Shown here: positions 25,309 through 37,600 of the stretch, in pieces
Layout: the number at the start of each line of letters is the position of its first letter
Position numbering within the stretch: position 1 is the first letter of the stretch
The notes under the pieces: model-generated
The model's input: only the letters and a program-made list of their open reading frames with translations
Told to the model about the DNA's origin: nothing
Database searches by the model: none
Source: Pampus argenteus
Taxonomy: Eukaryota > Chordata > Actinopteri > Scombriformes > Stromateidae
Direction of reading: 5' to 3'
DNA: 64,000 nucleotides
Assembly: GCA_036937835.1 (NCBI GenBank)
Contig: CM072876.1
Coordinates: forward strand, 14,317,501-14,381,500
Translations under genes and position numbers: made by a program

Positions 25309-28300
25309 TGAGAGAAGCAGAGAAGTGCGGAATAGTAAAATTCCCAGAGGGGTGAAGAGGTTGTGAGCTCTCGTCTCTGTTTATTTCCCTGTATTCGTTT
25401 GAAATGGTTTGTGTGTGTGTATATGATTCTCTAGGCCTAATGTTAGTGTGTGTGTGTGCATGCTAGTATATGTAAACCTCCAGCCTCCGTGTGTGTATGT
25501 GTGTGTATTTGGCAGGTGTTTGATGGTTTGCAGCGGTAAATGGGTTCATTGTGAGAACAGCAAAGGTTCAACATCAGGAGACTTCCCTGGTAATTATACA
25601 GGAGCAGTCAAGTAACCACTCACACACACACACACTCTCACACACAGAGTTTCCACACTTATACGTTTATATCTGTGTTGTTGTGGTGTGTTTCCTGTGT
25701 ATTGCGGTGTGTGTGTAATGTGGGTGTTTGTCTGTGATCTCAGGTGCATGCGTATACGCTGCGGTTGACATCCACGCTGGTTGTTACACAGTAAACAGGA
25801 TTTCACTGGCAGCAGATGACTTAAGAAAACAGCGTATGAGCTTATAGTCGACCAAAGGCTCTAAGCCGGAGGAGTCTGTTATAATTGACCAACTCTGCTT
25901 TTCAACTTTTCCTGCTTCCCTCTATCTCTCTCTTATAGTCCTCTCTGCTCAGTTTGGGTATTGCTTCATCTACTTTCTGTCAGTTTCACATGTGCCTCTG
26001 TTGTGTGTGAGGATAAACAAAAGCATTAGATGCTAGAATAACAACACTGTAAAAGTGGTGGTGGTGGTGAGGGTGGGGGGAAGGTGGGGGGTCAATATGG
26101 CTAGTATGGTGGTCTGTAAAGGATATAGCAATAAGCAAAATACAGAAGTTGCAAAAGAGAGGGGTTTATTTTTCACATTGCGGACCTTTAAATGTATTGT
26201 TACTGTCAAGCTTTCTACACAATACACACGGACATGAGAGCAAGAGAACCTATAAATAATCTAATTCTAATACATTCTGTATTTGGGATCGCATCTATTT
26301 AATTGAACTCTAGAGAAACTAATCTACGACCCCTTCAAGGACTCCTGGGAGTCCTCAGACCTCAGTTTACAAAGCACATCTAACACTGTTTAAAGTGATA
26401 CTCAAGCCAACATCATCTCGTATCTATTGATCACTCGCCCAGATAGATATTTGTATAATGATTAGTTTCATCCTTCACAGAGCACAATGACTGTGGGTTC
26501 CATGTGTGGAATAATGATCAAATGTCAATAGCTAACTTCTCAAACCTCTCCTGTTGCACAGATTCCTTTCAATGTTTGTGCTCAGTATGTTTTTAAACAT
26601 GAGTTTACAATACAGTCTTCATGCATGTGTTAGTATTGGTGAGCCTCTGTTTGGTCCGGCCGTGAGTAATAACTAAATTCTTCCCTCATTAAAACAAAAA
26701 GAAACCTACTTTTCCGCGCTATGATGACGCAAGTTGTGCTTTTGGCCGTATTTTGTCAAAAACATGCAAGTGTTTAGGTTCAATCATGGGCCTTTTTTGC
26801 ATTGTTTATTATATGTGGTGATATGGACATTGAAAACACAGTCCAATATGTTTTTCATATTTCTGGTGACAAATGAATCATGAACAGAGATTATAAAATC
26901 ATATTCATTTTGGGTTCACGTCGTTATCTACTGTAGAATTGTGAAGAGTCGTGTAAAACATTCGTTAGGGGGTTGAGATGTTGTTGTTGGAGGGACAGAT
27001 TTGACCTACAGGACGCTATTTGCCATCAACAGGTTAAGACATGGATTATGCTGCCAGTGTGGTTTGAGAAGATTCATCTGAAGTATTACTTGAAGGGACC
27101 GTGTCACTTTTAAAGCAATCAGTGTGCAGAACACACTCACACGCATCTTTCATGTTTTTCCTCTGGACTCTGTCCACAGCACAATTTGGTCTCCAAGCTG
27201 AAACGTCTCAGTGTCATGAGATAAAGCCAAAACAAACCGGGAACACCTCATAATCCTTTCTATACTTATTCCAGAAGACTTCACATGTTATGATTCTCAT
27301 TGGTACCAGATTAATACGTTTATATTTAAATAACATAGGAAGATATGTTATTTATATGATATGATAAAACTACACATTTTTACAGCCAATGTTCAAGTCT
27401 ACAGGGAGTATTTGATACTTAAAAAAAACACAACTATATTATAGTATAGGCCCATTTTAACTACACACTGCTTCAACAGAAATGACACTGAAGTATATCA
27501 GGTGCGTGGTCCATACTTTGGGTCATTTTCTCCAGCCTGTGTCTGCCCTTTCTAGCTGTGAACACTGGATTGAAAAGCCCTATAACAGCAACTGGCCCAG
27601 ATCGTTTGATTCTTAAAGATTTTCTTTTAGCAGTAGTCTCGGCCTCTGCTTCATCTGGTTAATCCAATGTACATTATGCACATCATCACTCACACACTCG
27701 CACACATACAACATACATTCAAACAGCTCTGCTTTAAAAGATTACCGAGATTACACAGGAATTACACGATCAAAGTCATTGAACCTGCGTCACCACCCTC
27801 CCCTTGCTTACTAGCTTTGAAAGTGAGACAGGGCTGTGAATCAGTGTGTGTGTGTGTGTGTGCCTGCCCTCTCTTTTCTCAGAGACCTGTAGGTTAATCT
27901 CTCCTTGAGCTGCACTGCCAAAGCGGCGCACTCTGCTGGCTGGGACAAGAACAGCACAAAAAAAGAAAAAGGGGAAACACCTTTTCATACATAAAAACAA
28001 AGATAGAACACTTTAAATGGACATGTTTCGATAATTCACACAAGATTATGACACATTGTTAAAATGCATTTAGTATGTGTCTAGAGGAAAGTCTCGATTC
28101 TGAGCCAGAGAACCTGAAACACGATGTAATAAAACATATTTTCAGCAGTTTTCCCAGTTCGGATCTTGTGATGCTTTTCCGCACAGTATGTGGTAAAGAT
28201 GTACTAACAGCACCATGGTTGCCCGCTCTAACAAATACACACGTATTCAGCAGAGAAGAATACAATAACCTGAAACAGAGCGAGACAAAAGATGGATATT

Positions 28301-29559
28301 ACTAAAGATGGAACGAGGCCTCGACCTGAAGCTGGTGTAAAAGCGGCAGATGGAGCCTGTAGAGCTGAGAGGAGGCAAGATCGTTAAGTAATTAAATAGA
28401 AGCCAGGCTGTGTTGTGTTATACACAAAACACAATTTAATTCCAGTAGTTTGCTTTGATGTAATATTTACAGATCTGAGCAGTTTGGTTAAAGATGCCCT
28501 TTGAGCTGTGGTTCAAGGGGTCATGAGATAAACTTAAGGGGTCATGAGACGATTGAGAGGATAGCTTGATTAACTTCATTATTATCCCCGAGCGAAACAG
28601 TGTACAAAACTTAACATGTAAAAAAAATTATAATAAATAAACGTAAGGAGCTATCAAACAGATCTCAGCTGGTAGACATGATGAGGGATACTACAGCATG
28701 TAAACAGCCCTCATTTGAATGTGAAACAGTTTTGGAACTACTGTCTTAGACTATCATTCGTCATCATACTGTCTTCAATAGTATCACTGAGTGTACATCT
28801 GGGTAACATGTATTAGCACAAGTTTTGCTTCACACTGACACATCCAACCAGCTCCGTCAGCTCTGCAGGTTTTCCTTCATTTGCAAAAGAAACGCTGTAT
28901 TACATTTACTGTATATGACAGTGTCAGTTCAAACTGGCTGCAGTGAGAATAAAGCCAACAGGTCATTGAACTCACCATGCATAAGAAAGCCTCCATTAGA
29001 ATCACGTGTTATTTACCATCATTCAAAAGATGACAATAAATAAACAACAACAACAGTTAAAACTGAACCCACTGAAATAAGTCATTCATTAATAAGTCGT
29101 AGAGGTCAGATTTTTAATTGCCTGTTGCATCTAGATTGAAAAACTGCAGGATGTTAAAAGAGAAAAGATTAAAAATATATAATAATATACAGGAGGAGGA
29201 AGAAGAGGTGATGAAAATCTGGATGTACGGTTCGCTGTTTCATCCCCATCTGTACATCAGGAAAATCGTCAAAAGACTTTTAGCGAAGTTAATGAACATC
29301 GATCGCGCAAACTCAGCATAAAGCTGACTGATCCAACAGCTGCTGAAGACAAGTTTTAGAGATCAATTTTATAGCTTCGGTTATGGCTGTCTATTAAAAA
29401 TATTGTTAATCATTCCGCGTAGACATTTAATTGATTGCTTGAATAGAGAAGAGGGGGATAAAAACCCTCAACAGACTGCTTTTTAACAGCCGATACCCAA
29501 ATATGTTAAAAGAAACAACATGTTTTAAGGAGTTTATTGTTGTTAAAAAGAGGTCACTT

Positions 29560-29978
29560 TTTTTTTAATAACAATAAGCTGTGATCTCCAAACGCAGGGC
29601 TCGTTGTTTAGAGTTATTATTGCCATATCCAGGCCATGTAGAAGCAATATGCTGCTGAGTGGCTGGTGAGTGGCTGGTGAGGCCGTTGGCAGCAGATTGG
29701 CCTTTTCTTTAGTGTTTTCGCAGCAGATGACACGTGTCTGCCCTGAATGAACTTCTGAATTGACTTCAGCAGTAATTACAGCAACAAAGAACAACAATTA
29801 AACACGCTAATTGGCAACACAAACCGGCGATGATACCCGGTGGCTGCCTCTCATGACAGGTAGCCTGAGCACCCGTATTATTCCCGCATTTAGGGACTTC
29901 TCTTTATTTGGGGAGGAAAAATTGCTTCCTGGAGAGATGGAAGGTCCTTGAAGTGGCCGAAATGTCCTGCGGCTCTGT

Positions 29979-30010
<32 letters not shown>

Positions 30011-30660
30011 AGGGGTGAGGTGGGGGGAGTCACCCTGGGGCGATAATAATTAATAAGTTGGATGCACTTGACAGGACGTAAATGTATATTTGTTTTAATC
30101 CATACATTCGACAATAAATCTCAGGGAAGGGAGGGAAAGAAGGAAAGCAGAAGGAAAAAAATGTGTGTGTTGTGTTTTCAATCTGTTTCTCTCTGACTGT
30201 CCATTTAACAGCGACCACCTGTTTCCTGCCTCTCCTCTCCTCTCCTCTCCTTTCATCACCTCACGCACCTTCATGGGGAGAAATTAATTTGCTGCAAATC
30301 TTGAAGGCTTAAACAAGGCAGTGACGCCCCCGGCCCCTCCCCTCTCCTCCGCAAACCGACAAGTAAATCCCTACAATTAGCAGATCCATATTAGCATATT
30401 AACCTGTGCTTCCTTCCGAGGCGCATCCTTATGTAGGTCAGACACCATTTCCTTAATTGCTTTTGCTGTTGATGGAGGACAAACATCTTCTGGGCCGTTT
30501 GTTATTTTGCCTTCATTATGCCAGTCGTTATTTGGGCTGGAAAAAGGTACAGGCCTACACACACGCACACACACACACACACACGCACAGACACACACGC
30601 TGCAGGACCAAGTTAACGGACGCTTTTGGCCATATGAGGCCGGTGTCTGATTAAAATCAA
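29560..30660. promoter_or_regulatory. Candidate cluster of conserved non-coding elements upstream of tfap2d
   Basis: Apart from one TG tract (29984-30010), a CTCTC run (about 30229-30252) and an AC run (30558-30585), the stretch is unique. It carries homeodomain-type words (AATTAAACACGCTAATTGG, CGATAATAATTAATAAG, GAAATTAATTTGCTGC) and a well-balanced block at 30390-30545. The 4-5 kb distance from the tfap2d start fits a proximal enhancer cluster. Conservation is not tested. Confidence 0.35.
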
Positions 30661-31210
30661 AACAGACTCATAAACAAGGCCAACACATGTGCACACAGAC
30701 AGGAAGCAGACAGCATTGTGACGTTTTGTAGTTGTGCTTTTCCTCCATCTGATCTAATAAATTAACCTATAAACACTATGCTCCTCTCGCACTACACTGT
30801 ACATATATACAGCCTGTTTATATGAGGCTTGCAAAAATATATAAAGTGAATAAACATTAGCATGTCTAGCCTATAGGCCCATTTTAACTCAGCATGGGTC
30901 CCTTAACGCACCATCACTTGCTGTAAGTGTTACAATCTGACACAATATACTTAAAGCGCAGCCTTAAAGCCTACAGCTTACACTGGTAGCAATAGGCTAA
31001 ATGACTGCAGGCTATATAGTGATCTATTATAAATAAGTGGTGCTCACTATTAAACCATTTAAACCAATCAGGGCTGCCCGTCAATCTAAGGAGGGAGAGA
31101 GGGCTCACGTTTGTTTTGAAGGTGTTTTAAGTGAAACTGGTAGATTTTGAACACAACATGTTAGAGTGGAGATTAGATTAAGATTATTTCAACAAATGAT
31201 GTGCCATCAA

Positions 31211-31216
<6 letters not shown>

Positions 31217-31242
<26 letters not shown>
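31217..31242. repeat. Poly-A run, 26 nt
   Basis: An uninterrupted A tract. No element body resembling a retroposed insertion is recognisable upstream. Confidence 0.95.
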
Positions 31243-31379
31243 CTCAGGCTGAGGTCGTTCCTTCCAAACACATCTCTACAAATATCGCGCGAACACTGTC
31301 CCCCACTGAAATAACAATAAAGGTCACATTATCAGTCTGTGCGCGCCGCCTACTACTACCTGCCTATATGAGCTCAAAT

Positions 31380-31730
31380 CCTAATCTTCTTGCTCTCCAT
31401 GCTGTCTTATTGCTCGAGAAATATGACAACAGGGCTCCATGCTCTGTGCAGGAGCAGCGGTCCTTCCAGAAACCTTAGGGCGGATCGAACTTCACGCCTC
31501 TGGGCTGTGCTGCGCGGGGTTAGGGGCCTTTCCCTGGCTCGTCAGGCGGCAGATGGACTGGCTCCTGTCCGGAGATCAGTGCGCATCTGGTGCGGCGCTC
31601 CCAGCCCCCGGTAAAGCTGGGCCACTCGTCGGCATTAAACCCTATTAGGACCGTCTACCGTGCAACTGGTGCCTCGGGTTGGCGGCGACAGAGGCTGCAC
31701 ACCCTGCATACATATATGCGCCTGACGCAG
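31380..31730. promoter_or_regulatory. CpG-containing GC-rich block upstream of tfap2d
   Basis: A GC-rich, CpG-bearing segment (for example GGGCGGATCGAAC, TGCTGCGCGGGG, GGTGCGGCGCTCCC) inside AT-rich DNA. It has open frames of about 70 codons in two phases but no protein similarity I recognise. It could be a distal regulatory island or an unannotated 5' non-coding exon. Confidence 0.25.
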
Positions 31731-33999
31731 TAGCACCACTCACCACCAAAACACAAATATAGCAAATCTGAAAGCTTCTTAATGAAATGTGAGGATTTAG
31801 TTAGACCAATTCTTTTACCTACATCTTCTACTGTATGACCAGGTACATTTCTGCCTTTTGCTGATGATTTGAGCAGGAATAACTATTGTACTGAAGGCCT
31901 GCAGGCTTCTGTGTGTCACCGTGATTTCCTGCCCCGGAGTTTGATCAAACCTTGTACCCGTCCTGGTGTGATTTTAGGTTTGAGATTGTAGCTTCCAAAC
32001 ATAATTCAGTTCCTCCTTGATATGTTCTGTCTAAAACAATACCCCCCCACACAAAATAAAAAAAAAAACAAAAAAAAACAAACAATATTAAATCATGATC
32101 ACATGATCCCATTTAAAATCACTTAAGACACCTTAATTGACACCAAAACTCTCTCCATCTCTCTATGCCCGGTGGCCTTCCCATTCATCCCTCCTCCTCC
32201 TGCATTTTTCCGCATTTTATTTATTTATTTATTTGTTTTTTTAAATACCTGGCGCGCGACAACCTGCCTGCACCTGTCTCCTCGTGCAGCGGTTTCACGT
32301 CGAGCCTCGAGGCAAAACAATCGGTAATTAAAATATAAAAGGCCTTGAGAAGTTTTTAAAGGAGGCTACTTAAGGCGACCCCTGCACCGCCCGGGCCGTT
32401 TGTGTTTGTTGTGTTTGTTGTGTGTGTGTGTGTGTGTGTGTGTTTTTCCCTCTGATATTACTGCCAGACTTTAGGCTAAACAGTTGTGATCGAGAAGAAA
32501 AGGAAGCTGTTGTATATTTAAAGCTTGTTTAGGACCATTTTTAACTATGCCAACAGTGGTGTAGTGGAAAACACTATAACATTATGTATTATAAAGAAAA
32601 TATATATGTATTATAAAATAGAAAAAAAATTCAACAATTTTTTAATAAATATAAAATCCAAGTTATTAATATTATTGTGGTCGTATTATGATGAGAGAGA
32701 CGCATTCAGGAACAGATGGGAGAGGAAATAGTTGCTTAATTAAAGTGTAATTAGAGTCAATCCCGGCGTCCCGGCGTCAGCACGGTCGCAGTCTGCACTT
32801 TAATAATATCACAGAGTCGCTTTGGTTACAGTTACAGCCGAGTAGGAGAAAACAAGAGTGATTAGAGTTCATCTCTGCTGCGGGACAGACAGCAGAACAA
32901 CTCAGACCTCCTTCAGCTTCCTTCTCTTCTCTTCAGGCTGTGACCACAATCTTTTAGCATCTGCTTTCACGTTCTGTTACGTCTGTTGCTTCCCGGGTGA
33001 CCTAAGGGCAAGCTTTAGGCTATGTGTTTACTTCTATATATTTATACTCATTATATAGGTTGGATTCATTTTGACTCAGGCTCATTGCGTGATTCTGTTA
33101 TTATTATTATCTTATGAATTAGAATTAACCTGTTTGTGTTATTTCACCTGTTCATTGTCTCCCTATAAGCATTCAGACAGATGTAAACACACTCTGCTAT
33201 CTTTCTCTGCAACACCACAACAGCTCCATCAGCTGGGCAAGACCACCCCGAGGGCGCGTGCTCAGGTGAGTCACAGCACGAGGAGACAGGCAGAAAGAGA
33301 GAGAGAGCTAGAGAGGTAGAGAGAGAGAGAGAGAGAGAAGGGGGTGGGGGGTCACGATGCTGACCGACTGACCGAAAAGGGTTCCAGCTCTGATTAGACA
33401 GTCCAAACACCACAATAATAATAATTATTATAAAGAAACACTCGCCATCATCCGTTATTCAATCCAACCACACACACATATATACAAAATGCTGATTTGA
33501 GATGAGAAAGGGTCTCGTGCTTTAGTCGGTTCTTCACAAAGACAAAACTCACAGTAACAACCCCCCTCCCCTCCCCCAATAAAAAAGAAAAAAAAATATC
33601 AAAAGCTGGTTTCCATACATGAGGAAAAAGAAGTGAAAAGAGAGAAAAATAGAATGTCGCTTTCATGTAGTCCACTGGAAAATTAAAATAAAAAGTCATC
33701 ATTTAATGCCATTACTGTAAATATGTTTAAATCAAGCTATAAAAAAACATTTCTAATCGACATCTTTGTTTCATTACATCGAATGAAGAATCTGTGTTGC
33801 ATTTTGTGGTGTGAAATCCGCACATTATAATATTAATAATAATAATGATAATAATAATAATAATGAAAATTCACCTATAATGACATCTGGTGAAAGCATC
33901 GAAAACCCTGCATCAAGATTTAAATTCCTCATCAGTCTTGTTAAAAAAAAATCAAAAGAATCGAAAATCATTTGTATTTTATTCCGTGGATAATTATCG

Positions 34000-34627
34000 A
34001 AATTCGCTTTAGAATATTCCAAAGCAAACTTACATTTCCGTTGAAAATCCGTAAACATTATTTGTTTGTTTGTAAAAAAAATTAAAAAAATAAAAACGAT
34101 TGTAACTAAATAATAATAATAATAATAATAATACAAGAAGAAAATAAATAATAACACGACGAAACCGAGCAGAAGACCTCGTGAAAACACAAACGGGTCA
34201 AAAAGGGAAAATGTCCACAAAAAGCGTAGAACATGTTGAAAGAAGCACTTGGTTCCTTATTAAGGCGAAGATACAATATTTATTCCTTGTCTCCTGGGAT
34301 GCTCCGCTCCGTCTATTGTCCTCCCATTCCTCAGTGCTGATGCTTAATTTTCAAAACTTCTATATTACCAAGGGACCTACGACATCAGCCGAGAAATACC
34401 CTGCAAGTACAAAATCCGTGAGCCAGCCCCGTCCGTGCAGAGGGGAGACGCTCGCGTTCCGCCAGCTTTCTGCCGTTTCACCGAGAGCGAGCGAGGGGGG
34501 ACTTTTCCATTTTCTCTCGCTTTTTGTGGAGGATTTTAACACATTTTTATTATTGTTATTATTATTATTCGATCGGGCCAGAGAGGGGAGGAAAAAAACA
34601 AACACTGGTTACTTTGGAGAAAGCACA
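34000..34627 (+). promoter_or_regulatory. tfap2d: Probable tfap2d 5' UTR and proximal promoter
   Basis: This stretch lies directly upstream of the tfap2d start. From about 34230 it changes from AT-rich, repeat-poor DNA to a more balanced, CpG-containing sequence free of CA repeats. No transcription start can be fixed from sequence alone. A short (TTA)n run lies at about 34547-34569. The extent of this feature is inferred from position. Confidence 0.45.
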
Positions 34628-34666
34628 ATGTCAGCGACCTTCCCCGGACTTGTCCACGACGCAGAG
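34628..34666 (+). CDS. tfap2d: tfap2d coding exon 1
   Basis: Thirteen codons, MSATFPGLVHDAE, ending in phase 0 at a GTAGGC donor. This N-terminus is diagnostic of AP-2 delta and differs from the MLWK or MLVH starts of other AP-2 proteins. The frame stays open upstream to an ATG at 34181, but homology sets the start at 34628. Confidence 0.95.
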
Positions 34667-37600
34667 GTAGGCTTCATTTATTCACTTTAATTTATGACAT
34701 TTACTGAATGTGTGCAGAAGGGAAATGTTTGATTTAAACTGAGTTACGGAGGCATGTCGAGATCCGCGATCAGGAAAACTGGAATATAACGGCTTGATAA
34801 AAAATAAAAATAATAATAAAAAATAAAAATTATCTGCATGGAAGGAGATATGAGCGGTGTGGAGCTGGAGCTGCCGGTAAAAACGGAGCTTTTTATCAGT
34901 GTATAGTGGAAGCAGATAACAGCCGGTAACAGCGTGATTAGGACATTTTAGGGCGGAACACTCCGCCGTGTCTCTCTCTGCTTTACCTCCCATCCGGTAG
35001 GAGCGAGAGAACTGGGACACTACATTTTGCCGGCAGCTCGGTAATAATAATAATATATAACAGCACGCCTTTTAAAACGCTGCGAGCAGAGTGACAGACA
35101 TGCCAAAGGGAGGAGGAAAAAACAGCGATGGCTCCTGTTGCCGTGCGCTCGTTCCCCTCCCGGGCGTGTGGAAATGACATCTCCTTCAGGTGGTTTAAAG
35201 TGGGGGGGAAGAAGAAAAAAAAACCCGCTTTGAGTGTGTGAGTTGTGTTTTTGAGTGTGTTTGGGAGGCAGAGAGAGGAGACACCGGCTGATGCTAAATG
35301 ACACGGCTCATATATTTCCCCGTTTCTTTATTATCTTGTAGATACGTCACGACGGATCAAACAGCTACCGTCTCATGCAGCTCGGGTGTCTGGAGTCTGT
35401 GGCCAACTCCTCGGTCGCCTACTCCTCCTCCTCCCCGCTCACCTACCCGGCGCCGGCGGGGACGGAGTTCGCCTCGCCCTATTTCTCAGCCAACCACCAG
35501 TACACGCCCCTTCACCACCAGTCCTTCCACTACGAGTTCCAGCACTCCCACCCGGCCGTGGCCCCGGAGGCCTACGGGCTGAACTCTCTGCACTCGGGCC
35601 AGTACTACCAGCAGATCCACCACGGAGAGCCCGCCGACTTCATCAACCTGCACAACGCGCGCTCGGCACTCAAGTCCTCGTGCCTGGACGAGCAGCAGCG
35701 GCGCGAGCTCGGCTGCCTCGACGCTTACCGGCGCCATGACCTGTCGCTGATGACGTCACACGGCTCCCAGGCCTACGGCGTCGGTATGCACCACCCGGAC
35801 CAGAGGCTGCTGCCCGCCGCCGGCCTGGGCCTCCCTACGCCGGCGGCAGACGACCTGCAGGTACCGACGGCCTCCATCTTTACTCCCCTTTAATTCACAG
35901 TCAGTCTGCCTTCACCTCAAGGCCCCAAACACCTCATTGTCTTCCTGTGCATTTCCTTCAGCTTCTGTCTGGTTTACCATCTCACACTACTTCAAATGAT
36001 AAGATAACAGACCCTTATAGCTGATGTCACAAGGCCCAGTGCCCCACTGGCCTACTACTGAATACCCCCCCCCCCCCCCCCCCCCTCTTATACACACACA
36101 CACCCCACCTCTCACCCCTATTGTAGCAGCCACACAGCTATTCCAAAATATTGAACAGAAAGACAGCGCCAGATGTCTGTCTGCTTCATCTGTCTGTTGT
36201 CAATGACACTGACAAGGCTCTGTTCAGTCTGGCCTGTAGGTTGTCCCCAGCCAATGGCTCTGTCCCCACTGTGGAGTAAATAATGATGGATATCATATCT
36301 TGAGATAATTTTGTTGCCAGGAATAAGAAGGAGGAAACCAAACGTGACTGTACAGCAGGCAAAGTAAATGTCAAGTCTGGCCGGCGTCGTGCCTGTGAAA
36401 GGCAGGGCTGTTTCTAAAGGTTAATTGACTGGCAGTCTATACAATCCTATTGTCAAATCCGCCCTTTAGTTCTTTCCAGGAGCGCACGTGACCCATATTT
36501 TACATAATTCTTTTCGATGTAAAGAAATGGTTGAAATGAAAACAGATTCGCACGGTTCTTGAGCGTGTGTGTGTGTCCGGCTGTCTGTTGAGGCAAAGAA
36601 AAGCCGCTGGTTTCTCTATTCTCCGGTAAAGGGCGGATTAACGGATCGGGGTTCATGGCACAATGGCCAGCTCCAGCGCCATAAAGCACCGTAGTTTATC
36701 CAATTACCGACTTAACGTCAATCAACTTTGTTACTTACGCAGCGACATCTGAGCTGGTTAAAACACCTCTCGAGTTAAACACAGTTTAACACACTGACAA
36801 ATCATTTCAGTCACGTTAACTATTTAACCAACTTTGTACTTAAGTTCAGCTCGATCATAAAAAAATCTCGCTTTTATTTTTATTTTTATTTTTTAATTTA
36901 TGTATTATTTTTATTTATAGACGCCATTGTTCGCAAACACTGAATATATTCTAAAGTTTTCAATATGTTTAAAATAATTACATTATTTTAACGATAAAGA
37001 TTTTTTTTTCATTTGTGGAGTAATCAATTGATTTTTCTATTGATATAATAATATGTCATTTTAATGTAATTAAATATATAATTTAATTTTATTTAAATTA
37101 GTTCTTTGACTTTACTCAAAAGGTGTAGCACTAATAATAAATAATAATAACGTGAACTGTCACAAAATATTGCTTATGTGAATTATAACTGTAAATGCGA
37201 AGTTTAAAAAAAATAGTTTACGTTGTTCTTTATGTCACCATGAACAGTTTTTAATATATTTAATCATTTAAATATGTTTTAATTATGACAACAATATGCA
37301 TCTAATCTTAATTTATATTATATATTATTATATATGTTACAATATTAGTGTGAATAAGCCATGTTGGCTCGCAGTTATTAATTGTTAACAGCAAACACCA
37401 TATTTATTTTGAAGCTATCGGGGACATAAAAACAGCGCAGGTTTGACCTTTTTTTTTTTTTTTTTTTTTTTTTTACTGAGGACAAGAAAGAAGCGGCTCG
37501 TGGGCTCGTGAACCTGAGCTGCGCGCGAGGCGGATGTATGAACGTGAACAGATGCGTCTATGGTCTCGTGCAAGCCCGGTCGCATCTTTGAGCGCGTTAA

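Larger units (their letters stand above)
24341..33999. other. Upstream flank of tfap2d, no gene seen
   Basis: Includes GA repeats (25250-25306, 33310-33336), TG repeats (27844-27862, 29984-30010, 32420-32442) and a 26-base poly-A run (31217-31242). From about 28,900 on, microsatellites thin out and motif-rich segments appear (29560-30660, 31380-31730, 32140-32400). This is the expected place for distal tfap2d regulatory DNA. No exon was recognised. Confidence 0.6.

Noticed and set aside
35386..35739. 117-codon + strand frame and an 83-codon minus-strand frame in the GC-rich block
   Set aside because: Both are out-of-frame shadows of tfap2d exon 2.
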